From assembly GCF_004153455.1 (NCBI RefSeq), contig NZ_SDQE01000006.1:124001-188000 (forward strand): 64,000 nt of DNA, in the 5' to 3' direction. Positions 19,863-28,309 of the stretch are shown piece after piece. The notes beneath the pieces were generated by a model. That model saw only the letters and a program-made list of their open reading frames with translations. It had not been told where the DNA came from and made no database searches. Numbering within the stretch: position 1 is the first letter of the stretch; each line of letters starts with the position of its first letter. The stretch comes from Allopusillimonas ginsengisoli. GTDB lineage: Bacteria; Pseudomonadota; Gammaproteobacteria; Burkholderiales; Burkholderiaceae_B. Position numbers and translations under genes: made by a program.

Positions 19863-21038
19863 ATGGCCGTCATCTCATCATCCACCACATTCATGGGGTA
19901 TCGTCGCGACAACGGGCGCGTGGGTGTCCGCAACCACGTCGTCATTCTGCCCGTGGACGATATCTCCAACGCAGCAGTCGAAGCCGTCTCCAACAACATC
20001 AAAGGCACGATCGCGCTGCCGCATCCTTATGGTCGCCTGCAATTCGGCGAAGATCTGGATCTGCATTTCCGCACGCTCATCGGCACGGGCAGCAATCCCA
20101 ATGTGGCAGCTGTCATCGTGATCGGCATCGAAGAAGGATGGACTAAGCGCATCGTCGATGGCATCGCCGCCACAGGAAAGCCGGTCGCCGGTTTCAGTAT
20201 TGAGTTGCATGGCGACCACGACACCATCATGCGTGCGTCCAAGAAGGCGAAGGAATTCGTGCACTATGCCACCGGGCTCTCTCGGACCGCCTGCCCGATC
20301 AGCGATCTATGGGTATCGACCAAATGCGGAGAATCCGACACGACATCCGGCTGTGGCAGCAATCCGACGGTCGGCAACGCGTTTGACAAGCTTTATGAGC
20401 TTGGCAGCACGCTGTGCTTTGGCGAAACGTCGGAAATCACCGGCGGCGAGCAGTTTGTGGCAGACCGCTGCGCCAATGACGAAGTGCGAGAGCGCTTCAT
20501 GTTCATGTTCAACCGGTATCAGGACATGATCAACCGCTGGAAGACCAGTGACTTGTCCGAATCCCAGCCCACCAAGGGCAATATCGCGGGTGGCCTGACA
20601 ACCATCGAAGAGAAGGCGATGGGCAATATCCAAAAGATAGGCAAAAAGTGCAAGGTGGACGGCGTCCTCGACAAAGCCGAAACCCCTACCGGCAAAGGCC
20701 TGTGGTTCATGGATTCGTCCTCGGCTGCCGCAGAAATGGTGACACTGTGCGCCGCCTCGGGCTATGCCGTTCACTTCTTCCCCACCGGCCAGGGCAACGT
20801 GATCGGCAACCCGATTCTGCCGGTTATCAAGCTTTGCGCCAATCCTCGTACGGTACGCACCATGTCGGAACACATCGACGTGGATACGTCGGCGTTGCTT
20901 CAACGTGAGCTGGATCTCGATCAAGCAGGAGACAAGCTGCTTGAATGCATGCTGGAAACCGCAAACGGGCGTTGGACAGCGGCTGAAGTCCTGGGTCATC
21001 GCGAGTTTGTGCTGACCAGGCTGTTCGAAAGCGCCTAA
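19863..21038 (+). CDS. suyB: (2R)-sulfolactate sulfo-lyase, large (beta) subunit
   Basis: A 391-residue UxaA/GarD C-terminal-domain protein, the catalytic subunit that desulfonates (R)-sulfolactate to pyruvate plus sulfite in the cytoplasm. Conserved blocks are [20 protein letters not shown] at the start, [32 protein letters not shown], and [18 protein letters not shown]. The cysteine in KCGES and other histidines are candidate metal ligands. From memory the sequence follows characterised SuyB proteins closely from end to end, including the C-terminal [16 protein letters not shown] lies eight bases before the ATG and 54 bases separate it from suyA. Confidence 0.87.
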   Translation: MAVISSSTTFMGYRRDNGRVGVRNHVVILPVDDISNAAVEAVSNNIKGTIALPHPYGRLQFGEDLDLHFRTLIGTGSNPNVAAVIVIGIEEGWTKRIVDGIAATGKPVAGFSIELHGDHDTIMRASKKAKEFVHYATGLSRTACPISDLWVSTKCGESDTTSGCGSNPTVGNAFDKLYELGSTLCFGETSEITGGEQFVADRCANDEVRERFMFMFNRYQDMINRWKTSDLSESQPTKGNIAGGLTTIEEKAMGNIQKIGKKCKVDGVLDKAETPTGKGLWFMDSSSAAAEMVTLCAASGYAVHFFPTGQGNVIGNPILPVIKLCANPRTVRTMSEHIDVDTSALLQRELDLDQAGDKLLECMLETANGRWTAAEVLGHREFVLTRLFESA

Positions 21039-21188
21039 GCACAGTTCCGGAATCAAAGCAGCACAGGGTCACACCGTATCAGCACTATCCCAGACGCAGC
21101 GGCTTCCAATAAAGAGGTCGCTGTGTTTGTTCTGGGTATCGCCCGTTAGATGGCAATCAATGCCACCCACACCGATCAGGAGACGTCC

Positions 21189-22184
21189 ATGCAATACCGA
21201 TTCACTACGCAGGCTCGCATCAAAAAACTCGCTGTCGTCACGCTCGCTTCGCTCGGCTTTATGTCGGCCGCCTGTGCGGCATCATGGCCCGAGCGCACCG
21301 TGACCATTGTTGTGCCATTTTCCGCAGGCGGCACGACAGACATCGTCGCTCGTCTCGTTGGCGACAAGCTCGGCCAGAAATGGGGGCAATCCGTTGTCGT
21401 CGACAACAAGCTGGGCGCAGGCGGGAACATAGGCACCGCCACTGTCGCAAAGGCCCGGCCTGATGGCTATACCATTCTGATGGCTTCCGGCAGCATACTG
21501 ACTGTCAACCCTCACTTGTACAAAGACCTGCCTTTCGACATCAAAAAGGATTTCGCGCCCATTACAAACGTCGCCAGTGGACCCATGGTCATCGCGACCT
21601 CCACGCAGCTGAAAGCCAAGACGCTGAAAGAACTGATCGACATGGCCAAGAAGAATCCAAAGACGATCAATATGGGTTCCGCGGGCCTGGGGAGCCAGGT
21701 GCATATGGCCGGAGAGAACTTTTCATACTCCGCAGGCATAGACATGACGCACGTGCCTTATCGGGGGGAAGCCGCCTCGTATACGGACCTGATGGCGGGT
21801 CAGATTGATGTTGTGGTCGGCAATATCGGCGCCGTCACACCCTTGTACGAATCTGGACGTATCAACGCGCTGGCGGTCACCAGCAGCAAGCGCGCGCCCA
21901 TGCTGCCCAATGTTCCCACCGCCGACGAGGCTGGCCTGAAGGGGTTCGAGAACTATGGCTGGTTCGGCTTTATTGCTCCGGCAGGCACGCCAAATGAGAT
22001 CATTCACAAAATCCAGCAGGATACAGCCGACGTACTGGCGCAACCAGACATCAAGAAGCGCCTGGCCGATCAAGGGATGACGCCCATTGCCAATACGCCG
22101 GAAGCGTTCGCCCAGGAAATCGACAAGGAATCCAAGATGTGGGCCGGTGTCATTGCGGAACGCAATATCAGCATTGCACAGTAA
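21189..22184 (+). CDS. Bug/TctC-type periplasmic substrate-binding protein (sulfolactate locus)
   Basis: A 331-residue tripartite tricarboxylate transporter receptor. It has a signal peptide (basic start MQYRFTTQARIKK, hydrophobic core, cleavage near ACAAS), then the Bug signatures VTIVVPFSAGGTTDIVARL, NKLGAGGNIG and ARPDGYTILMAS. I use the ATG at 21189 because AGGAG is six bases upstream. It lies about 150 bases downstream of suyB on the same strand and likely binds sulfolactate or a related acid. No TctA or TctB membrane subunits are nearby, so it must share a transporter encoded elsewhere. Ligand is inferred from position only. Confidence 0.85.
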   Translation: MQYRFTTQARIKKLAVVTLASLGFMSAACAASWPERTVTIVVPFSAGGTTDIVARLVGDKLGQKWGQSVVVDNKLGAGGNIGTATVAKARPDGYTILMASGSILTVNPHLYKDLPFDIKKDFAPITNVASGPMVIATSTQLKAKTLKELIDMAKKNPKTINMGSAGLGSQVHMAGENFSYSAGIDMTHVPYRGEAASYTDLMAGQIDVVVGNIGAVTPLYESGRINALAVTSSKRAPMLPNVPTADEAGLKGFENYGWFGFIAPAGTPNEIIHKIQQDTADVLAQPDIKKRLADQGMTPIANTPEAFAQEIDKESKMWAGVIAERNISIAQ

Positions 22185-22208
22185 GCCTCTGCGCCCCAGG
22201 CCTTTCAG

Positions 22209-22958
22209 TTAGAGCAAGCGCCAAACCTGGGGCGCCGTCGAGATCAGCAGCATGATCCCCGATATCGTCAGCATGACTAAGACCATGCCTCTGAAGGAAC
22301 TGTCGGAAAAACGCCTGTACAGGCGAATGCCGAGCAGGGAGGGTAAGAGAATGGCTGCACCGACCACTGCAAAATACCCTGTCATCTCGCGCGTGATCAG
22401 GCCATTTGCCGCAAATGCGGTGATGGTCAGCATGTGCATGAATAAGTTGAATGCTTGAAAGACAGTGCGCTGCTGGTCTTTAGGCCAGCCTCTGAGCTGA
22501 CACCACAAGGTAGGCACGGCCCCCGGCAAGCCCCCAAACCCGCTCATGGTTCCGCCTACCCATCCAATCACGCCGTCGGCAACGCGGCCGCCCACTGTAA
22601 TACGTGGAATATGCGCTATCCATAATGCGGTCAGGCAATACACCGCCAGCAGCAATCCCACACCGAACTTGAAGAACAAGGGATCCATCAGGGTCAAGAG
22701 CCATAACCCGGTTGGCACGCCCAGGATGCCGCCTATCAAAAAAGGAAAAAGACGGCGCAGGCTGAATCCATGGCGAAGGGATCCAACTGCCAGCAACTGC
22801 CCGACCAGCGATCCGAACACGATCAGCGGCACCATCATGCTGGGCTGGATGAACCACGACCATACGCTCAACGCCACCAGCCCGAAGCCAAAGCCCGCCA
22901 GGCCTTGCACAAAGCCCGCAGCAATACTGCCCACAGCCAGAACCAGCCAAATACTCAT
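22209..22958 (-). CDS. TauE/SafE family exporter (possible sulfite exporter)
   Basis: A 249-residue inner-membrane protein with about seven to eight hydrophobic helices in two related halves, as in the TauE/SafE family of sulfite and organosulfonate-linked transporters. The opening GFVQGLAGFGFGLVALSVW and the second-half VNG-equivalent GTMSGFGGLPGAVPTLW are the family repeat motifs. It is the last gene of the minus-strand operon starting with the SDH-like iron-sulfur subunit, 21 bases after the ThDP enzyme, and converges on the sulfolactate Bug gene. This makes it a plausible outlet for sulfite from SuyAB and from the operon itself. The family also moves other anions. Confidence 0.78.
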   Translation of the reverse strand: MSIWLVLAVGSIAAGFVQGLAGFGFGLVALSVWSWFIQPSMMVPLIVFGSLVGQLLAVGSLRHGFSLRRLFPFLIGGILGVPTGLWLLTLMDPLFFKFGVGLLLAVYCLTALWIAHIPRITVGGRVADGVIGWVGGTMSGFGGLPGAVPTLWCQLRGWPKDQQRTVFQAFNLFMHMLTITAFAANGLITREMTGYFAVVGAAILLPSLLGIRLYRRFSDSSFRGMVLVMLTISGIMLLISTAPQVWRLL

Positions 22959-22979
22959 CAATTCGTTGTCCGGATAAGG

Positions 22980-24617
22980 CTACGCACGTCGCATGACGGG
23001 CGCGGGAAGACCTGCCAGCATCACGTTGATGCATGCGGGCAAGCCCGATGCGGCCGCATCGTCCAAGGCCACAGGCAGGGCCTGCAATGACGCCACCCAT
23101 TCGCCATGGCCGCCAAAGGCCGCGGCAACCTTATCGTAACGCGAAGGCAACAGTTCGCAGCCTATCGTGCGATCCGCGCCGTAGTCTCTAACCTGAATTT
23201 GATATTCCGCATTCCAGCGCGCATCATTGCCCACCACGCAAAGGATGGGCGCCTGATTGCGCAACGCCGTATCCAGCTCCGCGCAATGAAAGCCGAACGT
23301 GCCATCTCCCATCAGGGCAACGACAGGCGCTTCGGGATAAGCCAGCTTGGCCGCCACGGCCATAGGCAGGGCAGCGCCGATGGCGCCTGCCGCACCGTTG
23401 ATGATCCTGTGAGGCGCTGTCAGGCAGGCCTGGGCCCACTGGCCAAACTCGCCGCCGTCGACCACGAGTACAGCGTCCTTGTGGCGGTTGAGCACATCCT
23501 GCACGCACCGGCATACTTGAGCGGGATGCACAGAGCCGCTGGGATCCGGAGCGGCCTCATGCCAGCCGAAGGGCCGATAGGCGAGATCGGACGCCACTTG
23601 CTTTTGCCATGCCCGATGGGCGTCACTTTGCTGACCCGCCGCCAGACGGGTAAACGTTTGCAGCGCAGCGGGCACATCTGCCTGATGGCGCAACTGCAAT
23701 CGCTTTCCCACGGCCTGGACGGATCGCGCGAACTCTGCCTCATCGGCATCGACTTGAAGGAAGATGCATTCTGGCGCAACGACCGGCGCTTGTCCGAAAC
23801 CAAGCGTGAAGTCCAGCTTCTTGCCGACAAGCAAAATGCAATCCGCCTGGCTTAATGCCGACGCCCAGGCGCCAAGGCTGGGATCATTGCCGCCGCGCGG
23901 GCTTTCTGTGGCCACAACCGGTATCCCCAGGGCCGCCTGAAGCGATGCAACGGCGGCGCGACCGGCATCGGTCAAGCCTTGGGGGCCAAGCACCACCATA
24001 GGGCGTTCGGCTTGCCGCAATTGCGTCAACATTTCCAGTGCCGCTGTGTCCGGCAAGGCTTGGGCAACGGCCTGGTAGCGGTCGGCAGCGGGCAATTGCT
24101 GGTTATTGGCGAGCGCCTCCAGTACATCCGTTGGCAGACTGAGATGCACGGGCCCTGGTCTGCCTGATAGCGCAATCTGGCAGGCCTTGGCAAAATCATG
24201 GGCGAGCTCGTCGGCGCTGCCGCAGACCCACGCCGCCTTGACCGCGGGCAAGGCCATCGCCACCTGATCCATTTCCTGGAAGGCGCCATAGCCTCGACGC
24301 GACAGAGGTGCATGGCCAGACAGCAATATCACCGGAGACTCGGACATCAATGCCGTGTACAGCGCGGACACGGCATTGGCGTGGCCCGGGCCGCCCGTTA
24401 CCAGGGCGACGCCCACCTCGCCTTTCAGGCGAGCCCAAGCGTCAGCCATATGCACTGCCGCGCCTTCGTGTCGTGCATGCACCAACCTGATGTTCTGACC
24501 GAGCAAAGCGTCATAGATAGGCATGATGTGATTGCCAGACAGGCTGAACAGTGTGTGAATGCCTGCCTGCCTCATTGAACTTACCAGCATATCTGAACCA
24601 CGCATGGGGCCGCTCAT
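22980..24617 (-). CDS. thiamine-diphosphate-dependent enzyme of unknown specificity (acetolactate-synthase-like)
   Basis: A 545-residue three-domain ThDP enzyme. The N-terminal PYR domain has the activating glutamate E51 in HARHEGAAVHMADA and the TGGPGHANAVSAL loop. The C-terminal PP domain has the GDG-to-N cofactor motif, GDGTFGFHCAELDTA to CVVGND. AAGGAG is six bases before the ATG at 24617. Possible reactions include decarboxylation or carboligation of 2-oxoacids; oxaloacetate or sulfopyruvate would fit the setting. It lacks the length I expect of sulfoacetaldehyde acetyltransferase. It is cotranscribed with the SDH/fumarase-like genes upstream and the TauE-type exporter downstream. Confidence 0.8.
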   Translation of the reverse strand: MSGPMRGSDMLVSSMRQAGIHTLFSLSGNHIMPIYDALLGQNIRLVHARHEGAAVHMADAWARLKGEVGVALVTGGPGHANAVSALYTALMSESPVILLSGHAPLSRRGYGAFQEMDQVAMALPAVKAAWVCGSADELAHDFAKACQIALSGRPGPVHLSLPTDVLEALANNQQLPAADRYQAVAQALPDTAALEMLTQLRQAERPMVVLGPQGLTDAGRAAVASLQAALGIPVVATESPRGGNDPSLGAWASALSQADCILLVGKKLDFTLGFGQAPVVAPECIFLQVDADEAEFARSVQAVGKRLQLRHQADVPAALQTFTRLAAGQQSDAHRAWQKQVASDLAYRPFGWHEAAPDPSGSVHPAQVCRCVQDVLNRHKDAVLVVDGGEFGQWAQACLTAPHRIINGAAGAIGAALPMAVAAKLAYPEAPVVALMGDGTFGFHCAELDTALRNQAPILCVVGNDARWNAEYQIQVRDYGADRTIGCELLPSRYDKVAAAFGGHGEWVASLQALPVALDDAAASGLPACINVMLAGLPAPVMRRA

Positions 24618-24699
24618 CAATCACTCCTTATATGAATACTATGTGTCTTGCCTGCGGTATCGCGTGCAACAGTTGTGCCGGCATGCATGATTTCGACCA

Positions 24700-26445
24700 T
24701 CAAGCCTGGGCTGCCGCAAGATCTTGATCGTTCAGAATTGTATTGCCAGGGGATACGCGTGTGAACATGACAGGCTGGCGCGTAAGCTGCAAGCTGTCAT
24801 TGTGTAGATGGATGACCGAAAACCAGGAGTTCTCAAGGTCGCGCACCTCCGGGAAGTCTTCGCGAAAATGCGCGCCACGAGAATCCTCGCGTGCAAGCGC
24901 TGCATGAACAATCGCCTTGCTGACATGAATCAGGCTGTCGATGTTAAGCCAGTCTTGCCAGGTCAGGTTGAACGCGCGGTTGCTGTCCTCCAGACCGGTG
25001 TTCAACAGCGCCTCATGCAGCACCTCCAGCTCAGCAGCGGCGCGCCGCAGTCCCGCCTGATCGCGAACAATGCCGGCATCGTTCCACATACATTCGGCCA
25101 GCCTTTCCCGCAATCCATGAAGATCCCCCGCCGGCACGCCGAAAGGCCGTTCGACAGCTTCGATGGCATGTTCGATCTTCTCTTGCCTGTACTCCCTCAG
25201 CGGCTTGTCCTTGACCCATTTTGCGATACTGTCGCCCGCAATGCCGCCAAATACAGTGGAGTTGGCAACCCCATTGCCACCCAGACGGTTGGCGCCATGC
25301 ACGCCGCCTGTGTCCTCCCCGGCGGCAAACAGCCCGGGCCATGCTGTACTGCAATCGGGCTTGAAGACCACGCCCCCCATCATGTAGTGCGCGGTGGGAA
25401 CCACCTCTACCAGGCCTCCGGCCAAATCGAATCCACAGTCCGCACAACGCTCCACCATGCCTTTGAACTGCTTACGCACTTTGTCTGCGCCAAGATGGCT
25501 CATCTTGATGTATACACCGCCATGGGGCGACGTGCGGCCGGCACGCATCTCCGCGAAGATGCCTCGCGAGACAACATCGCGCGTGGCCCGCTCGCCACGC
25601 GCGTCCACGTTGTGCATGAAACGCTCGTGATCGCCATTCAACAGATGGCCGCCCGCACCGCGCAAGCCTTCTTCCAGCACCGTGCCCGTCATGCGCGTAT
25701 CCGGCCCGGCCAACAGGCCGGTGGGATGAAACTGCACCATCTCCATGTCGCGAAGGCCGAGCCCCGCCCTCAAGGCCATGGCCAGCCCGTCGCAGCTTTT
25801 GTCGCCTGATGGGGTATGGAATTTATACATCGTGGGCCCGCCACCCGTGGCAAGCAAGACCGCTTTAGCCCGCACCAGGCGATAGCTGCCCGTGCGTATG
25901 TCGATCATCAGGACGCCCGCGATCGCACTGCCGTCGGCGCAAGGAATCAGCTCAATGGCGCGATGCTCTTCCAAACGCTTGATGTTGCGCGCCCAGACCT
26001 GCTCAGCCAAACGATTGATGATCTCTATGCCAGTGAGATCGCCTTTGTGAACGGTACGGTCGAATGTCTGGCCGGCAAACGCTTTCTGATGCAGGGAGCC
26101 GTCTGGATTGCGATCGAAAAAGCAGCCCAGCTCATTTTCGAGCTCGTGAATCCGCTTGATTGCCGTATTGACCAATGTCCACGCCAAGTCTTGATCGGGC
26201 AGCCATTTGCCGCCGGTGATGGTGTCCATGAAATGCCGTTCGGGCGAGTCACCCGCCGCGAGCGCAACGTTGTAGCCGCCCTGAACCATACGGGTACAGC
26301 CGCATTTCCCCAGCAACCCTTTAACTGCTACCGTGATGTCCAGCGAGGGATCTGCATCGTGCGCATGCAATGCTGCAAACAGCCCCGCCCCGCCTGAGCC
26401 CAGGATCAGGACATCCGTCGTGACCACGTCGACAGCGGGCATCAT
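24700..26445 (-). CDS. SdhA/FrdA-like flavoprotein subunit without covalent-FAD histidine
   Basis: A 581-residue FAD dehydrogenase/reductase of the succinate dehydrogenase, fumarate reductase and L-aspartate oxidase family. The FAD site GSGGAG is near residue 16, and substrate residues are visible as HPTG (H240), RDVVSR (near 289-294), HYMMGG (H353) and ANRLGG (R387). In SdhA and FrdA a His-Thr pair before the QGG turn links FAD covalently; here the aligned segment is CGCTRMVQGG, with C50 in place of histidine. So FAD is probably not covalently bound. The first ATG overlaps the hydro-lyase beta subunit stop (ATGA). The dicarboxylate-binding residues suggest a C4-like acid substrate. Confidence 0.85.
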   Translation of the reverse strand: MMPAVDVVTTDVLILGSGGAGLFAALHAHDADPSLDITVAVKGLLGKCGCTRMVQGGYNVALAAGDSPERHFMDTITGGKWLPDQDLAWTLVNTAIKRIHELENELGCFFDRNPDGSLHQKAFAGQTFDRTVHKGDLTGIEIINRLAEQVWARNIKRLEEHRAIELIPCADGSAIAGVLMIDIRTGSYRLVRAKAVLLATGGGPTMYKFHTPSGDKSCDGLAMALRAGLGLRDMEMVQFHPTGLLAGPDTRMTGTVLEEGLRGAGGHLLNGDHERFMHNVDARGERATRDVVSRGIFAEMRAGRTSPHGGVYIKMSHLGADKVRKQFKGMVERCADCGFDLAGGLVEVVPTAHYMMGGVVFKPDCSTAWPGLFAAGEDTGGVHGANRLGGNGVANSTVFGGIAGDSIAKWVKDKPLREYRQEKIEHAIEAVERPFGVPAGDLHGLRERLAECMWNDAGIVRDQAGLRRAAAELEVLHEALLNTGLEDSNRAFNLTWQDWLNIDSLIHVSKAIVHAALAREDSRGAHFREDFPEVRDLENSWFSVIHLHNDSLQLTRQPVMFTRVSPGNTILNDQDLAAAQA

Positions 26446-27050
26446 GAGGCCCCCAGCGACGCAAGAATCGCGTCCCGGCGGCTTTGAACGTCGTCGCTGA
26501 TCTGGTCGTACAGCGAAGCGCCATGACTGTCCATGGCGACCAGCAACGGGCCAAAGTCGCGTATGCGAAACTTCCATAATGATTCTGGATTCAGGTCATC
26601 CAGGTCCACATCCTCGATCTGCTCTATCCAGGTTGTTTCCAGCGCGGCGGTGCCGCCGACAATGCCAAGGTAGACCCCCCCGAGTTCCTGGAATGCCTTG
26701 AGCGATCCCTCATGCATTCCCCCTTTTCCGATAATGATGCGCACACCGCACTGTGACATCAGCTGACGGGTAAAGCGTTCCATGCGGGAAGAGGTCGTTG
26801 TGCCGATGCAGACCGACTGATAGCCTGCCGGGAATTCTTCGGACACCTCCACCTTGCGCACATTGGGCGCCGTGTGGATGACAGCATGACCTTCCAAGTC
26901 AAAACGCGTTGTTCTCCCCTTGTCGAACATCGCGATATACGTCGCGTCGCGTATTCCAAAAAGGGTTTTCTGCAGTGTTACCGTATCCCCGACATGCAGT
27001 TCCCGTATCTGGGCCTGCGTCACGGGCATATCGAGTTCGTAATGAGCCAT
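26442..27050 (-). CDS. class I fumarase/tartrate dehydratase family, beta subunit
   Basis: A 202-residue C-terminal-domain protein of the iron-sulfur class I hydro-lyases. The substrate loop GTTTSSRMERF (about residues 83-93) and GKGGMHEGSLKAF (about 108-120) are the family signatures. The pair with the alpha subunit forms fumarase, L-tartrate dehydratase or mesaconase-type enzymes; these cannot be told apart by motif. It overlaps the flavoprotein gene by four bases and follows the alpha gene by 18 bases, so dehydrogenase and hydratase are made together. This matches an alkane-to-alkene oxidation followed by hydration of a dicarboxylic acid. Confidence 0.88.
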   Translation of the reverse strand: MAHYELDMPVTQAQIRELHVGDTVTLQKTLFGIRDATYIAMFDKGRTTRFDLEGHAVIHTAPNVRKVEVSEEFPAGYQSVCIGTTTSSRMERFTRQLMSQCGVRIIIGKGGMHEGSLKAFQELGGVYLGIVGGTAALETTWIEQIEDVDLDDLNPESLWKFRIRDFGPLLVAMDSHGASLYDQISDDVQSRRDAILASLGAS

Positions 27051-27068
27051 GATCGCGCCTCTCTCTTT

Positions 27069-27947
27069 TCAGAATCCGTATTCGATCTCGCCATTGCCCA
27101 ATCGCGCCAGGGCGCGCCGCGCCGAATGGCATTGCATGTTCACGGCCACAGGATTCATGGTGATATGCGTGGCAGCCAACTCCACATGCACGGCAAAGGA
27201 AGTCGCATCGCCTCCCAGACCCTGCGGCCCAACGCCCAGCTTGTTGACCGCAACAGACAGTTCCCGCTCCAGTTCCGCGCCCAAGGGGTCATCACAGGCT
27301 GAGCCGAGTTTTCGCGTTGCGGCCATTTTGGCCAGATGAACACATAGGTCGGATGTTCCTCCCACGCCAACACCCACAATGGTCGGTGGACAGGTGCGAC
27401 CGCCAGCATTGATGACGCAGTCGATCACAAAACGCTTGACCGCCGCCAGGCCTTCAGCAGGTATCGCCATTCGCAGAAAGGAGTTGTTCTCGGATCCGCT
27501 GCCTTTTGGAATCATCTGAATTTCCAGCGTGTCGGGCGCTTCGACGAAATCCACGTGAATCACCGGCACGCCGATGCCACAGGAGGTGTGATTGTTTTCC
27601 CGGCTAATCGGATGAACCACGCTGGAGCGCAACGGATGTTCCCGCGTTGCGCGTTCGCAGCCCTTGCGTATGGCCTGTTTCAGGCGCCAGCCATCCACAG
27701 CGACATTGCGCCCGAGAAATACGTTGTATATCGGTATCCCCGTATCCTGGCACAGCAGATTGTTGTTGGACTCGGCGACCTTGATATTGGTGACCATGGT
27801 GTCGAGAATAGTGCGCGCGCGTTCCGATGTTTCCATACCCTGCAAGGTGCCGAATCCTTGCTTGATATCGTCGGGCAACAATTTCAATGCTCGTATGTAC
27901 AGTTCGCGGGACGCTTCCTCCACCTGGCCATAATCGATTTCTTTCAT
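27069..27947 (-). CDS. class I fumarase/tartrate dehydratase family, alpha subunit
   Basis: A 292-residue subunit carrying the [4Fe-4S] cluster of a heteromeric class I hydro-lyase. Candidate cluster cysteines lie in LLCQDTGIP (about residue 65), TSCGIGVP and RTCPPTIVGVGVGGTSD. KGSGSENNS is also diagnostic. The ATG at 27947 gives the normal family size; the frame is open further upstream over the membrane-anchor gene but that part is a shadow. It begins eight bases after the 117-residue anchor gene. Fumarase, tartrate dehydratase and mesaconase are all possible; the gene order argues that its substrate is the product of the SDH-like complex. Confidence 0.88.
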   Translation of the reverse strand: MKEIDYGQVEEASRELYIRALKLLPDDIKQGFGTLQGMETSERARTILDTMVTNIKVAESNNNLLCQDTGIPIYNVFLGRNVAVDGWRLKQAIRKGCERATREHPLRSSVVHPISRENNHTSCGIGVPVIHVDFVEAPDTLEIQMIPKGSGSENNSFLRMAIPAEGLAAVKRFVIDCVINAGGRTCPPTIVGVGVGGTSDLCVHLAKMAATRKLGSACDDPLGAELERELSVAVNKLGVGPQGLGGDATSFAVHVELAATHITMNPVAVNMQCHSARRALARLGNGEIEYGF

Positions 27948-27955
27948 GATGTGAC

Positions 27956-28309
27956 TCAATTCAGTGCTGCAACAATGAAAACGACAGAGACCGCCAATGC
28001 GGTGCCAAGACTGGCGGCAATCCAACCCCGCCGCAGTCCGCGCCACGGGCGGAACTCGATCAGCAAAATACGCAAGCCTCCCAGCGCGTGAGCGGCCAGC
28101 AGAAACACCAAGGCCCATTCTCCGAATTTGAAGACGGGTGCCTCGTACCATCTCAGCGCCGAATCCAGGCTTGCCTCGCCTTCCAGCGCAAGCCCCAACG
28201 TCCAGAAGTGAATCGGCAGAAACAGCGTGAGCAATATTCCCGAAATGCGGTGGATGCAGAATGCGATCCAACTGGCATGCGATCGTGCGCGAAAATCATT
28301 CCTCTTCAC
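27956..28309 (-). CDS. SdhC-like membrane anchor subunit
   Basis: A 117-residue protein with three hydrophobic helices (about residues 20-40, 60-80 and 93-113), the size of a cytochrome b anchor of succinate dehydrogenase. ASWIAFCIHRISGILL carries the conserved His-Arg-x-Ser-Gly motif of SdhC, and AAHALGGLRILLIEF has the His-x3-Gly-x-Arg block that ligates haem in the family. GTG at 28309 overlaps the previous stop as GTGA and has GGAGG six bases upstream, which fixes the start. Together with the next anchor it would pass electrons from the flavoprotein to quinone in the inner membrane. Confidence 0.75.
   Translation of the reverse strand: MKRNDFRARSHASWIAFCIHRISGILLTLFLPIHFWTLGLALEGEASLDSALRWYEAPVFKFGEWALVFLLAAHALGGLRILLIEFRPWRGLRRGWIAASLGTALAVSVVFIVAALN

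Noticed and set aside
19863-21038. Altronate dehydratase for SuyB
   Set aside because: The split small/large subunits, the slcC and comC neighbours and close similarity to remembered SuyB sequences favour sulfolactate sulfo-lyase; no uronate genes are nearby.
22980-24617. Calling the ThDP enzyme sulfoacetaldehyde acetyltransferase (Xsc)
   Set aside because: It is shorter than Xsc as I know it and resembles acetolactate-synthase-like proteins; no phosphotransacetylase gene is adjacent.
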